Of a stretch of 64,000 nt of DNA, positions 43,257 through 52,782 are shown piece after piece. Source of the DNA: an uncultured Burkholderiales bacterium (lineage in GTDB: Bacteria; Pseudomonadota; Gammaproteobacteria; Burkholderiales; Burkholderiaceae_C); NCBI GenBank assembly GCA_903886485.1, contig CAISMH010000003.1, positions 62,001 through 126,000 of the forward strand, read 5' to 3'. Each line of letters starts with the position of its first letter. Position 1 is the first letter of the stretch. The translations under genes were made by a program, and so were the position numbers. Under the pieces are notes generated by a model. That model saw nothing but the letters and a program-made list of their open reading frames with translations. It was not told the DNA's origin and searched no databases.

Positions 43257-44297
43257 ATGTTGATCCTCGGTATTGAATCTTCTTGCGATGAAACTGGTGT
43301 GGCATTGGTCCAAGCCGAGGGCCAAGCATTGCCCAAGCTTTTGTCTCATGCGCTCTATAGCCAAGTGGCCATGCATGTGGCTTATGGCGGCGTGGTGCCC
43401 GAGTTGGCCAGTCGCGACCACATTCGCCGCGTTGTGCCGCTGACGCGTGAGGTGATGCGTGAGGCGCAAATGGCTTTGTCCGATGTCGATGTCGTGGCCT
43501 ATACCCGTGGCCCAGGTTTGGCGGGGGCTTTGCTGGTGGGGTCCGGCGTGGCCTGCGCTTTGGCCGCAGCTTTGAATAAGCCTGTGTTGGGTGTGCATCA
43601 TCTTGAGGGGCATTTGCTCTCGCCCTTTTTGAGTGCTGACCCGCCTGAATTCCCGTTCGTGGCCTTGTTGGTGTCTGGCGGACACACGCAGCTCATGCGG
43701 GTGGATGGCGTGGGGCGCTATGCGCTGTTGGGCGAAACCATTGACGACGCAGCAGGGGAGGCTTTTGACAAGTCGGCCAAACTGATGGGCTTGGGTTACC
43801 CCGGTGGACCTGCCTTGTCCAAACTGGCAGAACAGGGCGATCCACAGGCCTTCAAATTGCCTCGTCCCTTATTGCACAGCGGTGATTTGGATTTCTCTTT
43901 TGCGGGCCTCAAAACCGCCGTGATGACGCAAGCCAAGAAGCTGGGCGATCAGTTGGAGGCGCGTAAAGCCGATTTGGCGGCTGCGACCGAGGCGGCCATT
44001 GTGGAAGTGCTGTTGAAGAAGTCCCTCACCGCTTTGCGCGACACAGGCCTGAGTCGACTGGTGGTGGCCGGCGGCGTGGGGGCCAATCGGCACTTGCGTG
44101 AGCAGCTCAACGCGGCGTGCAAGCGCCAAGGCGTGCGGGTGCATTACCCGGAGCTGCATTTGTGTACCGACAACGGCGCCATGATCGCCATGGCGGCTGC
44201 CATGCGCCTGCAAAGCGGCGAGGGCGGCATGGCCCAAGCCCAGCCGCGCTACAGCTTTGACGTCAAGCCGCGCTGGCCGCTGGCCGAATTGGCCTGA
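43257..44297 (+). CDS. tsaD: tRNA N6-threonylcarbamoyladenosine synthase catalytic subunit TsaD
   Basis: A 346-residue ASKHA-fold enzyme that transfers the threonylcarbamoyl group to A37 of ANN-decoding tRNAs, with TsaB and Tsa[19 protein letters not shown], the metal-binding [11 protein letters not shown] and [10 protein letters not shown] motifs and CTDNGAMIA near the end are intact. The length is normal. It lies directly upstream of rpsO. Confidence 0.96.
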   Translation: MLILGIESSCDETGVALVQAEGQALPKLLSHALYSQVAMHVAYGGVVPELASRDHIRRVVPLTREVMREAQMALSDVDVVAYTRGPGLAGALLVGSGVACALAAALNKPVLGVHHLEGHLLSPFLSADPPEFPFVALLVSGGHTQLMRVDGVGRYALLGETIDDAAGEAFDKSAKLMGLGYPGGPALSKLAEQGDPQAFKLPRPLLHSGDLDFSFAGLKTAVMTQAKKLGDQLEARKADLAAATEAAIVEVLLKKSLTALRDTGLSRLVVAGGVGANRHLREQLNAACKRQGVRVHYPELHLCTDNGAMIAMAAAMRLQSGEGGMAQAQPRYSFDVKPRWPLAELA

Positions 44298-44327
44298 TCT
44301 GGCATGAGGGTTTGGGGCGGTTGCGCC

Positions 44328-44336
44328 TGCTATACT
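44328..44336 (+). promoter_or_regulatory. Extended -10 promoter element before rpsO
   Basis: TGCTATACT matches an extended -10 box (TGN plus a TATAAT-like hexamer). A convincing -35 box is not visible. It leaves an rpsO leader of about 80 bases. Confidence 0.45.
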
Positions 44337-44422
44337 CTGCGGGCTTTACCTTTTGGGGTAAGCAAAGCACGTTGCACCAACTTCCACGGTGCAACGCAAG
44401 TCAAATATTTAAGGAAAAAACC

Positions 44423-44686
44423 ATGTTGACAGCAAAAATTGCTGAAGTCGTCAAAGACAACGCTCGCGCCGCAGGCGATACAGGTAGTCCCGAAGTCCAA
44501 GTGGCTTTGTTGACTGCGCGTATCAACGAACTCACCCCTCACTTCAAACAACACGCCAAAGACCACCACGGTCGTCGTGGTTTGTTGCGCATGGTGAGCC
44601 GTCGTCGCAAATTGCTTGACTACCTCAAGTCCAAAGATTTTGACCGTTACGCTGCTCTGATCACCAAGCTTGGTCTGCGCAAGTAA
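44423..44686 (+). CDS. rpsO: 30S ribosomal protein S15
   Basis: An 87-residue primary 16S rRNA-binding protein. [24 protein letters not shown] and [21 protein letters not shown] (with a flexible linker between) are the standard sequence. The start is set by AAGGA before ATG at 44423. In this species the first nine residues (MLTAKIAEV) differ from the usual MS-type start. It is followed by a terminator and then pnp, the conserved rpsO-pnp order. Confidence 0.95.
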   Translation: MLTAKIAEVVKDNARAAGDTGSPEVQVALLTARINELTPHFKQHAKDHHGRRGLLRMVSRRRKLLDYLKSKDFDRYAALITKLGLRK

Positions 44687-44705
44687 TCGTTAAATTCCTA
44701 ACGAC

Positions 44706-44739
44706 AAACGCCTGAGTTTTCAACAAGCTCAGGCGTTTT
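44706..44739 (+). terminator. Rho-independent terminator between rpsO and pnp
   Basis: AAACGCCTGAG (44706-44716) pairs with CTCAGGCGTTT (44728-44738) around an 11-base loop, ending in a short T run. Partial read-through into pnp is the norm for this gene pair. Confidence 0.75.
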
Positions 44740-44800
44740 GCACTTTTAAATACTCTTTTTCACCACAGGCAAGACGACAAGGCGCAGATTCGACAGCTGT

Positions 44801-44836
44801 GTCATTCCAAAAAAGCCCTCACTTTTCTGGAATGGC
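44801..44836 (+). promoter_or_regulatory. Hairpin in the pnp leader, candidate RNase III/PNPase autoregulation site
   Basis: GTCATTCCA (44801-44809) and TGGAATGGC (44828-44836) pair as a 9-base stem with one G-U pair and an 18-base loop, 47 bases before the pnp start. In E. coli a leader stem cut by RNase III mediates PNPase autocontrol; equivalence here is inferred from position only. Confidence 0.5.
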
Positions 44837-44882
44837 ATCGTGTGCTGCACCGGTTGATTGCCAAATTTCAATAGGAAAACAC

Positions 44883-47015
44883 ATGTCCATTTTCAACAAA
44901 GTTACCAAGACATTCCAATGGGGCCAACACACGGTCACCATGGAAACCGGCGAAGTCGCGCGTCAAGCAGGCGGCGCTGTGCTCGTCAACATGGACGACA
45001 CCGTGGTGTTGGCCACCGTCGTGGGTTCGAAGATTGCCAAAGCTGGCCAAGACTTCTTCCCCCTGACCGTGGACTACATCGAGAAAACCTACGCCGCAGG
45101 CAAGATTCCTGGCAGCTTCTTCAAGCGTGAAGCCAAGCCCAGCGAGCACGAGACATTGACCAGCCGTCTGATTGACCGCCCCATTCGTCCTTTGTTCCCA
45201 GAAGGCTTCTACAACGACGTGCACGTGGTGATTCACACCGTGTCCTTGAACCCAGAAGTCGATGCTGACATTGCTGCACTGATCGCGGTGTCTGCTGCTT
45301 TGAGCATTTCTGGCATTCCTTTCAACGGCCCGATTGGTGCCGCTCGCGTGGGTTACATCAACGGCGAATACGTCTTGAACCCCGGTCAAACCCAGCGCAA
45401 AGACAGCCAGATGGACCTCGTGGTCGCGGGCACTGAAGCCGCCGTGTTGATGGTGGAGTCTGAGGCGCAACAGTTGTCAGAAGAAATCATGTTGGGTGCG
45501 GTGGTATTCGGCCACGAGCAAGGCAACATCGCCATCAACGCCATCCACGACTTGGTGCGTGACGCTGGCAAACCCGCTTGGGATTGGGCTGCACCTGCCA
45601 AGGATGAGCCACTGATTGCCAAGGTGCAAGCCCACGCTGAAGAAAAACTGCGTGCGGCCTATCAAATCCGCAACAAGCAATCACGCACCTTGGCTTGCCG
45701 CCAAGCCTACGCAGCTGTGATGGAAGCCCTCAAGGCCGATGGCGTTGAGTTTGATTCGGTCAAAGTTGAAAACATGTTGTTCGACATCGAAGCGCACATT
45801 GTTCGCAGCCAAATCTTGGCAGGCGAGCCACGCATTGATGGTCGCGACACACGCACCGTGCGTCCCATCGAAATTCGCAACAGCGTCTTGCCACGCACCC
45901 ACGGTTCGGCCTTGTTCACACGCGGCGAAACCCAAGCGTTGGTGGTCACCACTTTGGGCACTGAGCGCGATGCACAACGCATCGACGCTTTGGCCGGTGA
46001 GTACGAAGACCGCTTCATGATGCACTACAACATGCCTCCCTTTGCCACCGGTGAAGTGGGCCGCATGGGTTCGACCAAGCGCCGCGAGATCGGCCACGGC
46101 CGTTTGGCCAAGCGTGCTTTGGTGGCGGTGTTGCCCACCAAAGAAGAGTTCCCCTACACCATGCGCGTGGTGTCTGAAATCACAGAATCCAACGGTTCTT
46201 CCTCGATGGCGTCGGTCTGCGGCGGCTGTTTGTCCATGATGGATGCAGGCGTGCCGATGAAAGCGCACGTGGCAGGTATCGCCATGGGCTTGATCAAAGA
46301 CGGCAATCGTTTCGCCGTGTTGACCGACATCTTGGGTGATGAAGATCACTTGGGCGATATGGACTTCAAAGTGGCCGGTACCACCAACGGCATCACCGCT
46401 TTGCAAATGGACATCAAGATCCAAGGCATCACCAAAGAAATCATGCAAGTGGCACTGGCCCAAGCCAAAGAAGCGCGCATGCACATCTTGGACAAAATGC
46501 AAGCGGCCATGGGCGAAGCCAAGACCGAAGTGTCTGACTTTGCACCGAAGTTGTTCACCATGAAGATCAACCCAGAGAAGATCCGTGACGTGATCGGCAA
46601 AGGTGGCGCCACCATCCGTGCGTTGACCGAAGAGACCGGTACACAGATCAACATCGAAGAAGACGGCACGATCACCATCGCTGCCACAGACGGCGCCAAA
46701 GCGGAAGAAGCCAAGCGTCGCATCGAAGAGATCACAGCCGAAGTCGAAATCGGCAAGGTCTACGAAGGCCCCATCACCAAGATTTTGGACTTCGGTGCTT
46801 TGGTCAACTTGTTGCCCGGCAAAGACGGTTTGTTGCACATCAGCCAAATCGCCCACGAGCGCGTCGAGAAGGTCACGGACTACCTCAGCGAAGGTCAAAT
46901 CGTGCGCGTGAAAGTGCTCGAAACCGACGAAAAAGGTCGCGTCAAGTTGTCAATGAAAGCGTTGATGGACCGCCCTCAAGCGGACCACGCACACGACGCA
47001 GCACCACAAGCCTAA
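44883..47015 (+). CDS. pnp: Polyribonucleotide nucleotidyltransferase (PNPase)
   Basis: A 710-residue phosphorolytic 3'-5' exoribonuclease, part of the RNA degradosome in many proteobacteria. It has two RNase PH domains with [22 protein letters not shown] and [20 protein letters not shown] domain follows ([18 protein letters not shown]), then an S1 domain ([19 protein letters not shown]). The start [14 protein letters not shown] follows AATAGGAAAACAC. Length and domain order are normal. Confidence 0.97.
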   Translation: MSIFNKVTKTFQWGQHTVTMETGEVARQAGGAVLVNMDDTVVLATVVGSKIAKAGQDFFPLTVDYIEKTYAAGKIPGSFFKREAKPSEHETLTSRLIDRPIRPLFPEGFYNDVHVVIHTVSLNPEVDADIAALIAVSAALSISGIPFNGPIGAARVGYINGEYVLNPGQTQRKDSQMDLVVAGTEAAVLMVESEAQQLSEEIMLGAVVFGHEQGNIAINAIHDLVRDAGKPAWDWAAPAKDEPLIAKVQAHAEEKLRAAYQIRNKQSRTLACRQAYAAVMEALKADGVEFDSVKVENMLFDIEAHIVRSQILAGEPRIDGRDTRTVRPIEIRNSVLPRTHGSALFTRGETQALVVTTLGTERDAQRIDALAGEYEDRFMMHYNMPPFATGEVGRMGSTKRREIGHGRLAKRALVAVLPTKEEFPYTMRVVSEITESNGSSSMASVCGGCLSMMDAGVPMKAHVAGIAMGLIKDGNRFAVLTDILGDEDHLGDMDFKVAGTTNGITALQMDIKIQGITKEIMQVALAQAKEARMHILDKMQAAMGEAKTEVSDFAPKLFTMKINPEKIRDVIGKGGATIRALTEETGTQINIEEDGTITIAATDGAKAEEAKRRIEEITAEVEIGKVYEGPITKILDFGALVNLLPGKDGLLHISQIAHERVEKVTDYLSEGQIVRVKVLETDEKGRVKLSMKALMDRPQADHAHDAAPQA

Positions 47016-47039
47016 GCTTTGTTGCAGGCGGTTGCGCAG

Positions 47040-48047
47040 ATGATGCACATCGTTGAAATCACCCAGCACGGTGCCCCAGAGGTGCTGTGCTTGGGGCAGC
47101 GACCCATGCCCCATGCGGGGGAGGGGGAGTTGCTGATCCGTGTCAGCGCCAGTGGTGTGAACCGCCCTGACGTGTTGCAGCGCATGGGCCACTACCCCGT
47201 GCCTGCTGGTGCGTCAGATGTCCCGGGTCTTGAGGTGGCAGGTGTCATCGAGTCGGGCGATGCCGCGGCTCTGGTGGCGGCCGGTCTGAAAGTTGGTGAC
47301 CGTGTGTGCGCTCTGGTGGCAGGTGGCGGCTATGCGCAGTATTGCGTGGCGCCCGTGGCCCAGTGCTTGCCCGTGCCTGTTGGCTTCAGTGATGTGCAAG
47401 CGGCTTCATTGCCCGAAACATGCTTCACTGTGTGGAGCAATGTGTTTGACCGCGCGCAGTTGCAAGCAGGCGAAACCTTGCTGGTGCAAGGCGGCTCTAG
47501 CGGCATCGGGGTGACGGCGATTCAAATGGGCAAGGCCATGGGTGCGACCGTCATCGTGACGGCGGGCAGTGATGACAAATGTGCGGCTTGCACCGCGTTG
47601 GGCGCAGACCATGCGATCAATTACAAAACCCATGACTTTGCGGCTGAGGCGATGCGTCTCACCCATGGCAAAGGCGTGGATGTGGTGTTGGACATGGTCG
47701 CTGGCGACTATGTGGCGCGCGAGGTCGATTGCTTGGCAGAAGACGGCCGCTTGGTCATCATTGCCTTGCAAGGCGGTGTCAAGAGCAGCTTCAATGCAGG
47801 CAAGGTGCTGCGTAGTCGTTTGAGCATCACCGGCTCAACTTTGCGTCCACGCCCTGTGAGCTTCAAGGCTGCGATTGCACATCACTTGCGCGAGCAGGTG
47901 TGGCCCTTGATGGAAGCAGGTCGTATCAAACCTGTGATTCACGCCACGTTTGACGCGACTTCGGCAGATGGTGCAGCGAATGCGCACCGATTGATGGAGT
48001 CCAACCAGCACATTGGCAAAATTGTTCTGACTTGGAGTCAGCCATGA
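47040..48047 (+). CDS. NAD(P)H-quinone oxidoreductase, zinc-free MDR family (PIG3/QorB-like)
   Basis: A 335-residue soluble oxidoreductase. The N-terminal [18 protein letters not shown] and the cofactor loop [22 protein letters not shown] are typical of the PIG3-type quinone oxidoreductase branch, which lacks the catalytic zinc site. A GGCGG site lies 8 bases before ATG at 47040; a TTG further upstream is less likely. The stop overlaps the tpiA start (ATGA), so the two are translationally coupled. Confidence 0.87.
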   Translation: MMHIVEITQHGAPEVLCLGQRPMPHAGEGELLIRVSASGVNRPDVLQRMGHYPVPAGASDVPGLEVAGVIESGDAAALVAAGLKVGDRVCALVAGGGYAQYCVAPVAQCLPVPVGFSDVQAASLPETCFTVWSNVFDRAQLQAGETLLVQGGSSGIGVTAIQMGKAMGATVIVTAGSDDKCAACTALGADHAINYKTHDFAAEAMRLTHGKGVDVVLDMVAGDYVAREVDCLAEDGRLVIIALQGGVKSSFNAGKVLRSRLSITGSTLRPRPVSFKAAIAHHLREQVWPLMEAGRIKPVIHATFDATSADGAANAHRLMESNQHIGKIVLTWSQP

Positions 48048-48802
48048 AGCAAAAACTCATTGCGGGCAATTGGAAGATGAATGGCAGCTTGGTTGCCAAC
48101 GAGGCTTTGGTGCACAGCGTGCAACAGGGTTTGGCGCAAGCCTTGGGTGGCAAGCACGCCCAGGTCGCGGTCTGTGTGCCTACAGCGTATTTGTGGCAGG
48201 TGCAGCAGCTGGTCAAAGGCTCTGGCATCGATTTGGGTTCGCAAGACGTGTCTGCACACGAGCAGGGTGCTTACACAGGTGAGGTTTCTGCAGCGATGTT
48301 GAAAGAATTTGCCGTGCGTTACGCCATCGTGGGTCATTCGGAGCGTCGTCAGTATCACGGCGAAACCGATGATCAGGTGGCGCACAAAGCACAGCGCGCC
48401 TTGTCAGCGGGCATCACGCCCATTGTGTGTGTCGGCGAAACCTTGGCAGAGCGTGAAGCAGGCAAAACAGAAGAGGTGGTCAAGCGACAATTGGCCGCTG
48501 TGATTCACACCAACGGGCACTGCATCAGCGAAATCGTCGTGGCTTACGAGCCGGTGTGGGCGATTGGCACAGGTCAAACAGCCTCGCCCGAGCAGGCTCA
48601 AGCGGTGCATGCCGTGTTGCGTGCGCAACTCAAGGCCGCGACTGCGCATTCTGAGCGTGTGCATATTTTGTATGGTGGCAGCATGAATGCGGCAAACGCC
48701 GCGCAATTGCTGGTGCAGCCAGACATTGATGGCGGTCTCATTGGTGGGGCAGCCCTCAAGGCGACAGATTTCTTAACCATCATCGCGGCTGCGGCGCGTT
48801 GA
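48044..48802 (+). CDS. tpiA: Triosephosphate isomerase
   Basis: A 252-residue TIM-barrel enzyme interconverting dihydroxyacetone phosphate and glyceraldehyde-3-phosphate. Active-site residues are in GNWKMNG (Lys), VGHSERR (His) and [12 protein letters not shown] (Glu and loop 6); the phosphate loop ILYGGSM is intact. Start [11 protein letters not shown] is coupled to the upstream gene by ATGA. The next gene is secG. Confidence 0.96.
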   Translation: MKQKLIAGNWKMNGSLVANEALVHSVQQGLAQALGGKHAQVAVCVPTAYLWQVQQLVKGSGIDLGSQDVSAHEQGAYTGEVSAAMLKEFAVRYAIVGHSERRQYHGETDDQVAHKAQRALSAGITPIVCVGETLAEREAGKTEEVVKRQLAAVIHTNGHCISEIVVAYEPVWAIGTGQTASPEQAQAVHAVLRAQLKAATAHSERVHILYGGSMNAANAAQLLVQPDIDGGLIGGAALKATDFLTIIAAAAR

Positions 48803-48827
48803 AAGTCATTATTTTTTCGGAGTTCTT

Positions 48828-49166
48828 ATGAGTTTGATTTTGAATATCGTCCAAGTGGTTCAGTTGTTGGCGGCCTTGGGCATGATTGGTTTGATCTTGG
48901 TGCAGCACGGCAAAGGTGCGGACATGGGGGCCGCGTTTGGCACTGGTAGCTCGGGCAGTTTGTTCGGTGCCAGTGGCGGCGCGAACTTTTTGTCACGCAC
49001 GACAGGTGTGTTGGCTGCGGTGTTCTTTGTGTGCACCTTGGCCTTGGCTTACTTTGGCAATTTGCGTCCTGTGAGCTCGGGCAGTGTGCTCGAAGGTGCT
49101 GTGGTGGCGCCTGCGCCAGTGGCCGAATTGCCAGCCTCGGGCGCTGCGCAAATCCCCACCAAGTAA
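48828..49166 (+). CDS. secG: Protein translocase subunit SecG
   Basis: A 112-residue inner-membrane component of the SecYEG channel. Two membrane segments (VVQLLAALGMIGLILVQ and TGVLAAVFFVCTLALAYF) flank the conserved GKGADMGAAFGTGSSGSLFGASG. The Ala/Pro-rich C-terminus is periplasmic in type. tpiA-secG-tRNA-Leu-nuo is a conserved order in proteobacteria. Confidence 0.95.
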   Translation: MSLILNIVQVVQLLAALGMIGLILVQHGKGADMGAAFGTGSSGSLFGASGGANFLSRTTGVLAAVFFVCTLALAYFGNLRPVSSGSVLEGAVVAPAPVAELPASGAAQIPTK

Positions 49167-49275
49167 GCACAAAACCTTCAAGCCTTGGAGCGATTGGGGC
49201 CCTTTTTCGGGGTAAACTCTGAGGCTGTTCAGGGAGCGTTATTCCTCTTCGCTTTTGTAGAACAAACAACCCAAA

Positions 49276-49360
49276 GCCGTCGTGGTGAAATTGGTAGACA
49301 CGCTATCTTGAGGTGGTAGTGGCGAAAGCTGTGCGAGTTCGAGTCTCGCCGACGGCACCA
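49276..49360 (+). tRNA. tRNA-Leu (anticodon GAG)
   Basis: An 85-base tRNA with acceptor stem GCCGTCG/CGACGGC, discriminator A and encoded CCA end. The D-loop has GGTGAAATTGGTAGACAC, the anticodon loop reads CTTGAGG with anticodon GAG, a long type II variable arm follows, and the T-arm holds GTTCGAGTC. It decodes CUC and CUU. Confidence 0.95.
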
Positions 49361-49363
49361 TCC

Positions 49364-49410
49364 AAAAAAAGTCTGCTGTAACTCTGGTGTCATCCAGTTA
49401 CGGCAGACTT
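49364..49410 (-). terminator. Strong hairpin between tRNA-Leu and nuoA, terminator-like on the minus strand
   Basis: AAGTCTGCTGTAACT (49369-49383) pairs with AGTTACGGCAGACTT (49396-49410): 15 base pairs with one G-U, 12-base loop. The plus-strand 3' side has only TTCG, but the plus-strand 5' side is a run of seven A (49364-49370). Read on the minus strand it is a textbook terminator with a T7 tail, although both neighbours are on the plus strand. Confidence 0.65.
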
Positions 49411-49447
49411 CGCAGACTAAAACAGATAGTCAGACCGCGAGATTGAG

Positions 49448-49806
49448 ATGAGCTTAGAACAATACCTTCCCGTCCTCTTATTCATCCTTGTGGGCCTAGG
49501 CGTGGGGTTGCCCCCCAAGCGATTGGTTTCTTCTTGGGGCCTCGTCGTCCAGACCCCGCCAAAAACTCCCCCTATGAATGCGGTTTTGAAGCATTTGAAG
49601 ACGCGCGCATGAAGTTTGATGTGCGTTACTACTTGATCGCCATCCTCTTCATTTTGTTTGATTTGGAAATCGCATTTTTGTTCCCTTGGGCCGTGGCGCT
49701 CAAGGAAATTGGGTTCATTGGTTTCATCGACATGATGATCTTCCTTGCCATCCTCGTTGCAGGCTTTGCCTACATGTGGATCAAGGGCGCCATCGATTGG
49801 GAATAA
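49448..49806 (+). pseudogene. nuoA: nuoA, NADH-quinone oxidoreductase subunit A, with an apparent single-base frameshift
   Basis: The first 20 codons from ATG at 49448 ([20 protein letters not shown]) and the part from 49534 onward ([18 protein letters not shown], then [20 protein letters not shown]) are both clear NuoA sequence but in different frames. Adding one G to the GGGG run at 49504-49507 restores a continuous 119-residue protein, exactly the normal NuoA length, with VAPQAIGFF bridging the two parts. NuoA is a small membrane subunit of complex I. A sequencing error or very recent mutation is more likely than a decayed gene, since the rest of the operon is intact. Confidence 0.85.
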
Positions 49807-49815
49807 GGATCAGCT

Positions 49816-50292
49816 ATGTCACTTGAAGGCGTTTTCAAAGAAGGCTTCATCACCACGTCCTATGACTCGGTGGTGAATTGGGCCAAAACGGGCTCGCTGT
49901 GGCCCATGACATTTGGCTTGGCATGTTGCGCGGTGGAGATGATGCATGCGGGTGCTGCCCGTTATGACATCGACCGTTTCGGCATGTTGTTTCGCCCCAG
50001 CCCCCGTCAGTCCGATTTGATGATCGTGGCGGGCACCTTGTGTAACAAGATGGCCCCCGCTTTACGCAAGGTCTACGACCAAATGTCTGAGCCACGTTGG
50101 GTCTTGTCCATGGGCTCATGCGCCAATGGCGGCGGCTATTACCACTACAGCTACTCGGTGGTGCGCGGTTGTGACCGTGTGGTGCCAGTGGATGTGTACG
50201 TGCCAGGCTGCCCCCCCACGGCGGAGGCTTTGTTGTACGGCATCTTGCAGCTGCAAAGCAAAATTCGCCGTGAAAACACCATCGCGCGCTGA
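49816..50292 (+). CDS. nuoB: NADH-quinone oxidoreductase subunit B
   Basis: A 158-residue peripheral subunit carrying the terminal 4Fe-4S cluster N2, which hands electrons to quinone. Cluster ligands are in [21 protein letters not shown] and [12 protein letters not shown]. Length and sequence are normal. It starts 9 bases after nuoA's stop codon. Confidence 0.96.
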   Translation: MSLEGVFKEGFITTSYDSVVNWAKTGSLWPMTFGLACCAVEMMHAGAARYDIDRFGMLFRPSPRQSDLMIVAGTLCNKMAPALRKVYDQMSEPRWVLSMGSCANGGGYYHYSYSVVRGCDRVVPVDVYVPGCPPTAEALLYGILQLQSKIRRENTIAR

Positions 50293-50316
50293 TTGCACAT
50301 TGCGTAGGAAAGACAC

Positions 50317-50931
50317 ATGAGCCATTCCATTCAAACGCTTGAAGCTGCTTTGCACGATGTGCTGGGCGACAAAATCAAGCTCCTCGAATCCGCCTTGGGC
50401 GAGTTGACCTTGACGGTCTCTGCCGCCGATTACCACGCTGTATGCCAAACCTTGCGCGACGATTCGCGTCTGGGTTTTGAGCAGCTGATGGACCTGTGTG
50501 GTCTGGACTACTCCAGCTACAAAGACGGCGCCCATTCCAAATTTACCGATGGTCCACGCTACGCAGTCGTGAGCCATTTGCTGTCAGTGACGCACAACTG
50601 GCGTTTGCGTGTGCGCGTGTTCGCCGTGAGCGAAGAGGTGCCCGTGGTGGCGTCGGTCAACGACTTGTGGAATTCTGCCAACTGGTTTGAGCGTGAAGCG
50701 TTTGACTTGTTCGGCATCGTGTTCGAAGGTCACCTCGACTTGCGTCGTTTGCTGACCGATTACGGGTTTGTGGGCCATCCCTTCCGCAAAGACTTTCCAA
50801 CCTCGGGTCACGTGGAAATGCGTTATGACGCTGAGCAAAAACGTGTGGTGTACCAACCCGTCACCATCGAGCCGCGCGAAATCACGCCGCGCATCATTCG
50901 TGAAGACAACTACGGCGGTAAGCATGACTAG
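50317..50931 (+). CDS. nuoC: NADH-quinone oxidoreductase subunit C
   Basis: A 204-residue 30-kDa-type subunit of the connecting fragment. The signature [19 protein letters not shown] with [20 protein letters not shown] is intact. It is encoded separately from nuoD, as usual outside Enterobacteria. A GC-rich repeat separates it from nuoD. Confidence 0.96.
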   Translation: MSHSIQTLEAALHDVLGDKIKLLESALGELTLTVSAADYHAVCQTLRDDSRLGFEQLMDLCGLDYSSYKDGAHSKFTDGPRYAVVSHLLSVTHNWRLRVRVFAVSEEVPVVASVNDLWNSANWFEREAFDLFGIVFEGHLDLRRLLTDYGFVGHPFRKDFPTSGHVEMRYDAEQKRVVYQPVTIEPREITPRIIREDNYGGKHD

Positions 50932-50959
50932 CCCCCACGCTCATCACTTCATGTATTCG

Positions 50960-51007
50960 CTGCCCCCCAAGGGGGCGCAGGCCTCCCTCGGGGCGGCCCA
51001 GCGGGAG
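50960..51007. repeat. GC-rich REP-like element between nuoC and nuoD
   Basis: GCCCCC (50962-50967) and GGGGGC (50971-50976) form a tight hairpin, followed by a second GC-rich stretch (CCTCGGGGCGGCCC and on to 51005). I recall similar intergenic elements in many Comamonadaceae genomes. It lies in an 83-base gap inside an otherwise tightly packed operon, just before the nuoD start. Confidence 0.55.
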
Positions 51008-51014
51008 TCCAACC

Positions 51015-52268
51015 ATGGCTGATATCAAGAACTACACCCTGAACTTGGGCCCTCAACATCCTGCCGCGCACGGCGTGCTGCGTTTGGTGTTGGAACTCGA
51101 CGGCGAAGTGGTCCAACGCGCCGATCCTCACATCGGTTTGTTGCACCGCGCCACTGAGAAGCTGGCCGAGAGCAAAACTTACATCCAATCGTTGCCCTAC
51201 ATGGACCGTCTCGACTATGTGTCCATGATGTGTAACGAGCATGCGTACTGTTTGGCCATTGAAAAAATGATGGGCCTCGAAGTGCCCGAGCGTGCGCAGT
51301 ACATCCGCGTGATGTACTCCGAAATCACCCGTCTGCTGAACCACTTGCTGTGGTTGGGTTGTCATGGTTTCGACTGTGGCGCCATGAACATCTTGATTTA
51401 CTGCTTCCGCGAACGCGAAGACTTGTTCGACATGTACGAAGCCGTGTCAGGCGCACGCATGCACGCGGCTTATTTCCGTCCAGGTGGCGTGTACCGCGAC
51501 TTGCCAGACAGCATGCCTCAGTACAAGGCCAGCAAAGTGCGCAACGCCAAGTCTGTGGCACGTTTGAACGAAGGTCGTTCGGGTTCATTGCTCGACTTCA
51601 TTGACGATTTCACCAAACGCTTCCCCAAATTGGTTGACGAGTATGAGACGCTCTTGACGGACAACCGCATTTGGAAGCAGCGTACCGTCGGCATCGGCGT
51701 GGTCACGCCAGAGCGTGCCAAAAACCTCGGTTTCACAGGTGCGATGTTGCGTGGTTCAGGCATTGCTTGGGACTTGCGCAAGCACCAGCCGTATGACGTG
51801 TACGACCGCATGGACTTCGATATTCCTGTGGGCAAAACCGGCGATTGCTATGACCGCTATTTGGTGCGCGTCGAAGAGTTGCGCCAGTCCAACCGCATCA
51901 TCAAACAGTGCGTGGACTGGTTGCGCGCCAACCCCGGTCCCGTCATCACGGACAACCACAAAGTGGCCGCACCCAGCCGTGAGGGCATGAAGTCCAACAT
52001 GGAAGAGCTGATCCACCACTTCAAGCTTTTCACCGAAGGCTTTCATGTGCCCGAGGGTGAGGCTTATGCCGCCGTCGAGCATCCCAAAGGTGAGTTTGGT
52101 ATCTACCTCGTGAGCGATGGTGCCAACAAGCCTTACCGTTTAAAAATTCGCGCCCCTGGTTTTGCCCACTTGGCAGCCATGGATGAAATGGCGCGTGGCC
52201 ACATGATCGCTGACACCGTGGCGGTGATTGGCACCATGGACATTGTGTTCGGGGAAATTGACCGATGA
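51015..52268 (+). CDS. nuoD: NADH-quinone oxidoreductase subunit D
   Basis: A 417-residue 49-kDa-type subunit that forms the quinone-binding site with Nuo[14 protein letters not shown] sequence appears as [21 protein letters not shown], followed by [12 protein letters not shown]; the C-terminus DIVFGEIDR is canonical. The start is [12 protein letters not shown]. Its TGA overlaps the nuoE start (ATGA). Confidence 0.97.
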   Translation: MADIKNYTLNLGPQHPAAHGVLRLVLELDGEVVQRADPHIGLLHRATEKLAESKTYIQSLPYMDRLDYVSMMCNEHAYCLAIEKMMGLEVPERAQYIRVMYSEITRLLNHLLWLGCHGFDCGAMNILIYCFREREDLFDMYEAVSGARMHAAYFRPGGVYRDLPDSMPQYKASKVRNAKSVARLNEGRSGSLLDFIDDFTKRFPKLVDEYETLLTDNRIWKQRTVGIGVVTPERAKNLGFTGAMLRGSGIAWDLRKHQPYDVYDRMDFDIPVGKTGDCYDRYLVRVEELRQSNRIIKQCVDWLRANPGPVITDNHKVAAPSREGMKSNMEELIHHFKLFTEGFHVPEGEAYAAVEHPKGEFGIYLVSDGANKPYRLKIRAPGFAHLAAMDEMARGHMIADTVAVIGTMDIVFGEIDR

Positions 52269-52780
52269 GTTCTGTAAACACCCACCACAGCACACCGCTG
52301 TCGGCCGAGGCCCACGCGCGTTTTGCACGTGAGGTCGCCAAATACCCAGACGATCAGAAGCAATCTGCCGTCATGGCTTGCTTGTCCATTGCCCAGCAAG
52401 AGCAGGGCTTTGTCAGTGCCGAGAGCGAACGCGTGATCGCCGAGTTGCTCGGCATGGCCCCCATGGCAGTGCATGAAGTGACCACCTTCTACAACATGTA
52501 CAACCAACAACCGGTTGGCAAGTTCAAGATCAACGTGTGTACCAATCTGCCATGTCAATTGCGCAACGGGCAGGGCGCTTTGATGCACTTGGTCAAGACT
52601 TTGGGTATTGAAGTGGGTGAGACCACGGCGGATGGCATGTTCACCGTGCAACCCGGTGAATGTATGGGCGCTTGCGCTGATGCGCCGGTGTTGTTGGTGA
52701 ACGACCGCACCATGTGCAGCTACATGAGCGACGACAAGATCGACCAAATGGTCGCAGGCTTGCGCGCTGCCAAGGAATGA
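52265..52780 (+). CDS. nuoE: NADH-quinone oxidoreductase subunit E
   Basis: A 171-residue 24-kDa-type subunit with one 2Fe-2S cluster (N1a). Its four Cys ligands lie in VCTNLPCQL and [11 protein letters not shown]. Together with NuoF and NuoG it forms the NADH dehydrogenase module. The start is coupled to nuoD by ATGA. Confidence 0.96.
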   Translation: MSSVNTHHSTPLSAEAHARFAREVAKYPDDQKQSAVMACLSIAQQEQGFVSAESERVIAELLGMAPMAVHEVTTFYNMYNQQPVGKFKINVCTNLPCQLRNGQGALMHLVKTLGIEVGETTADGMFTVQPGECMGACADAPVLLVNDRTMCSYMSDDKIDQMVAGLRAAKE

Positions 52781-52782
52781 GC

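Noticed and set aside
45681..46898. A 405-residue open frame on the minus strand opposite pnp
   Set aside because: Shadow of pnp; low-complexity Asp/Phe/His-rich sequence with no domain and no ribosome-binding site.
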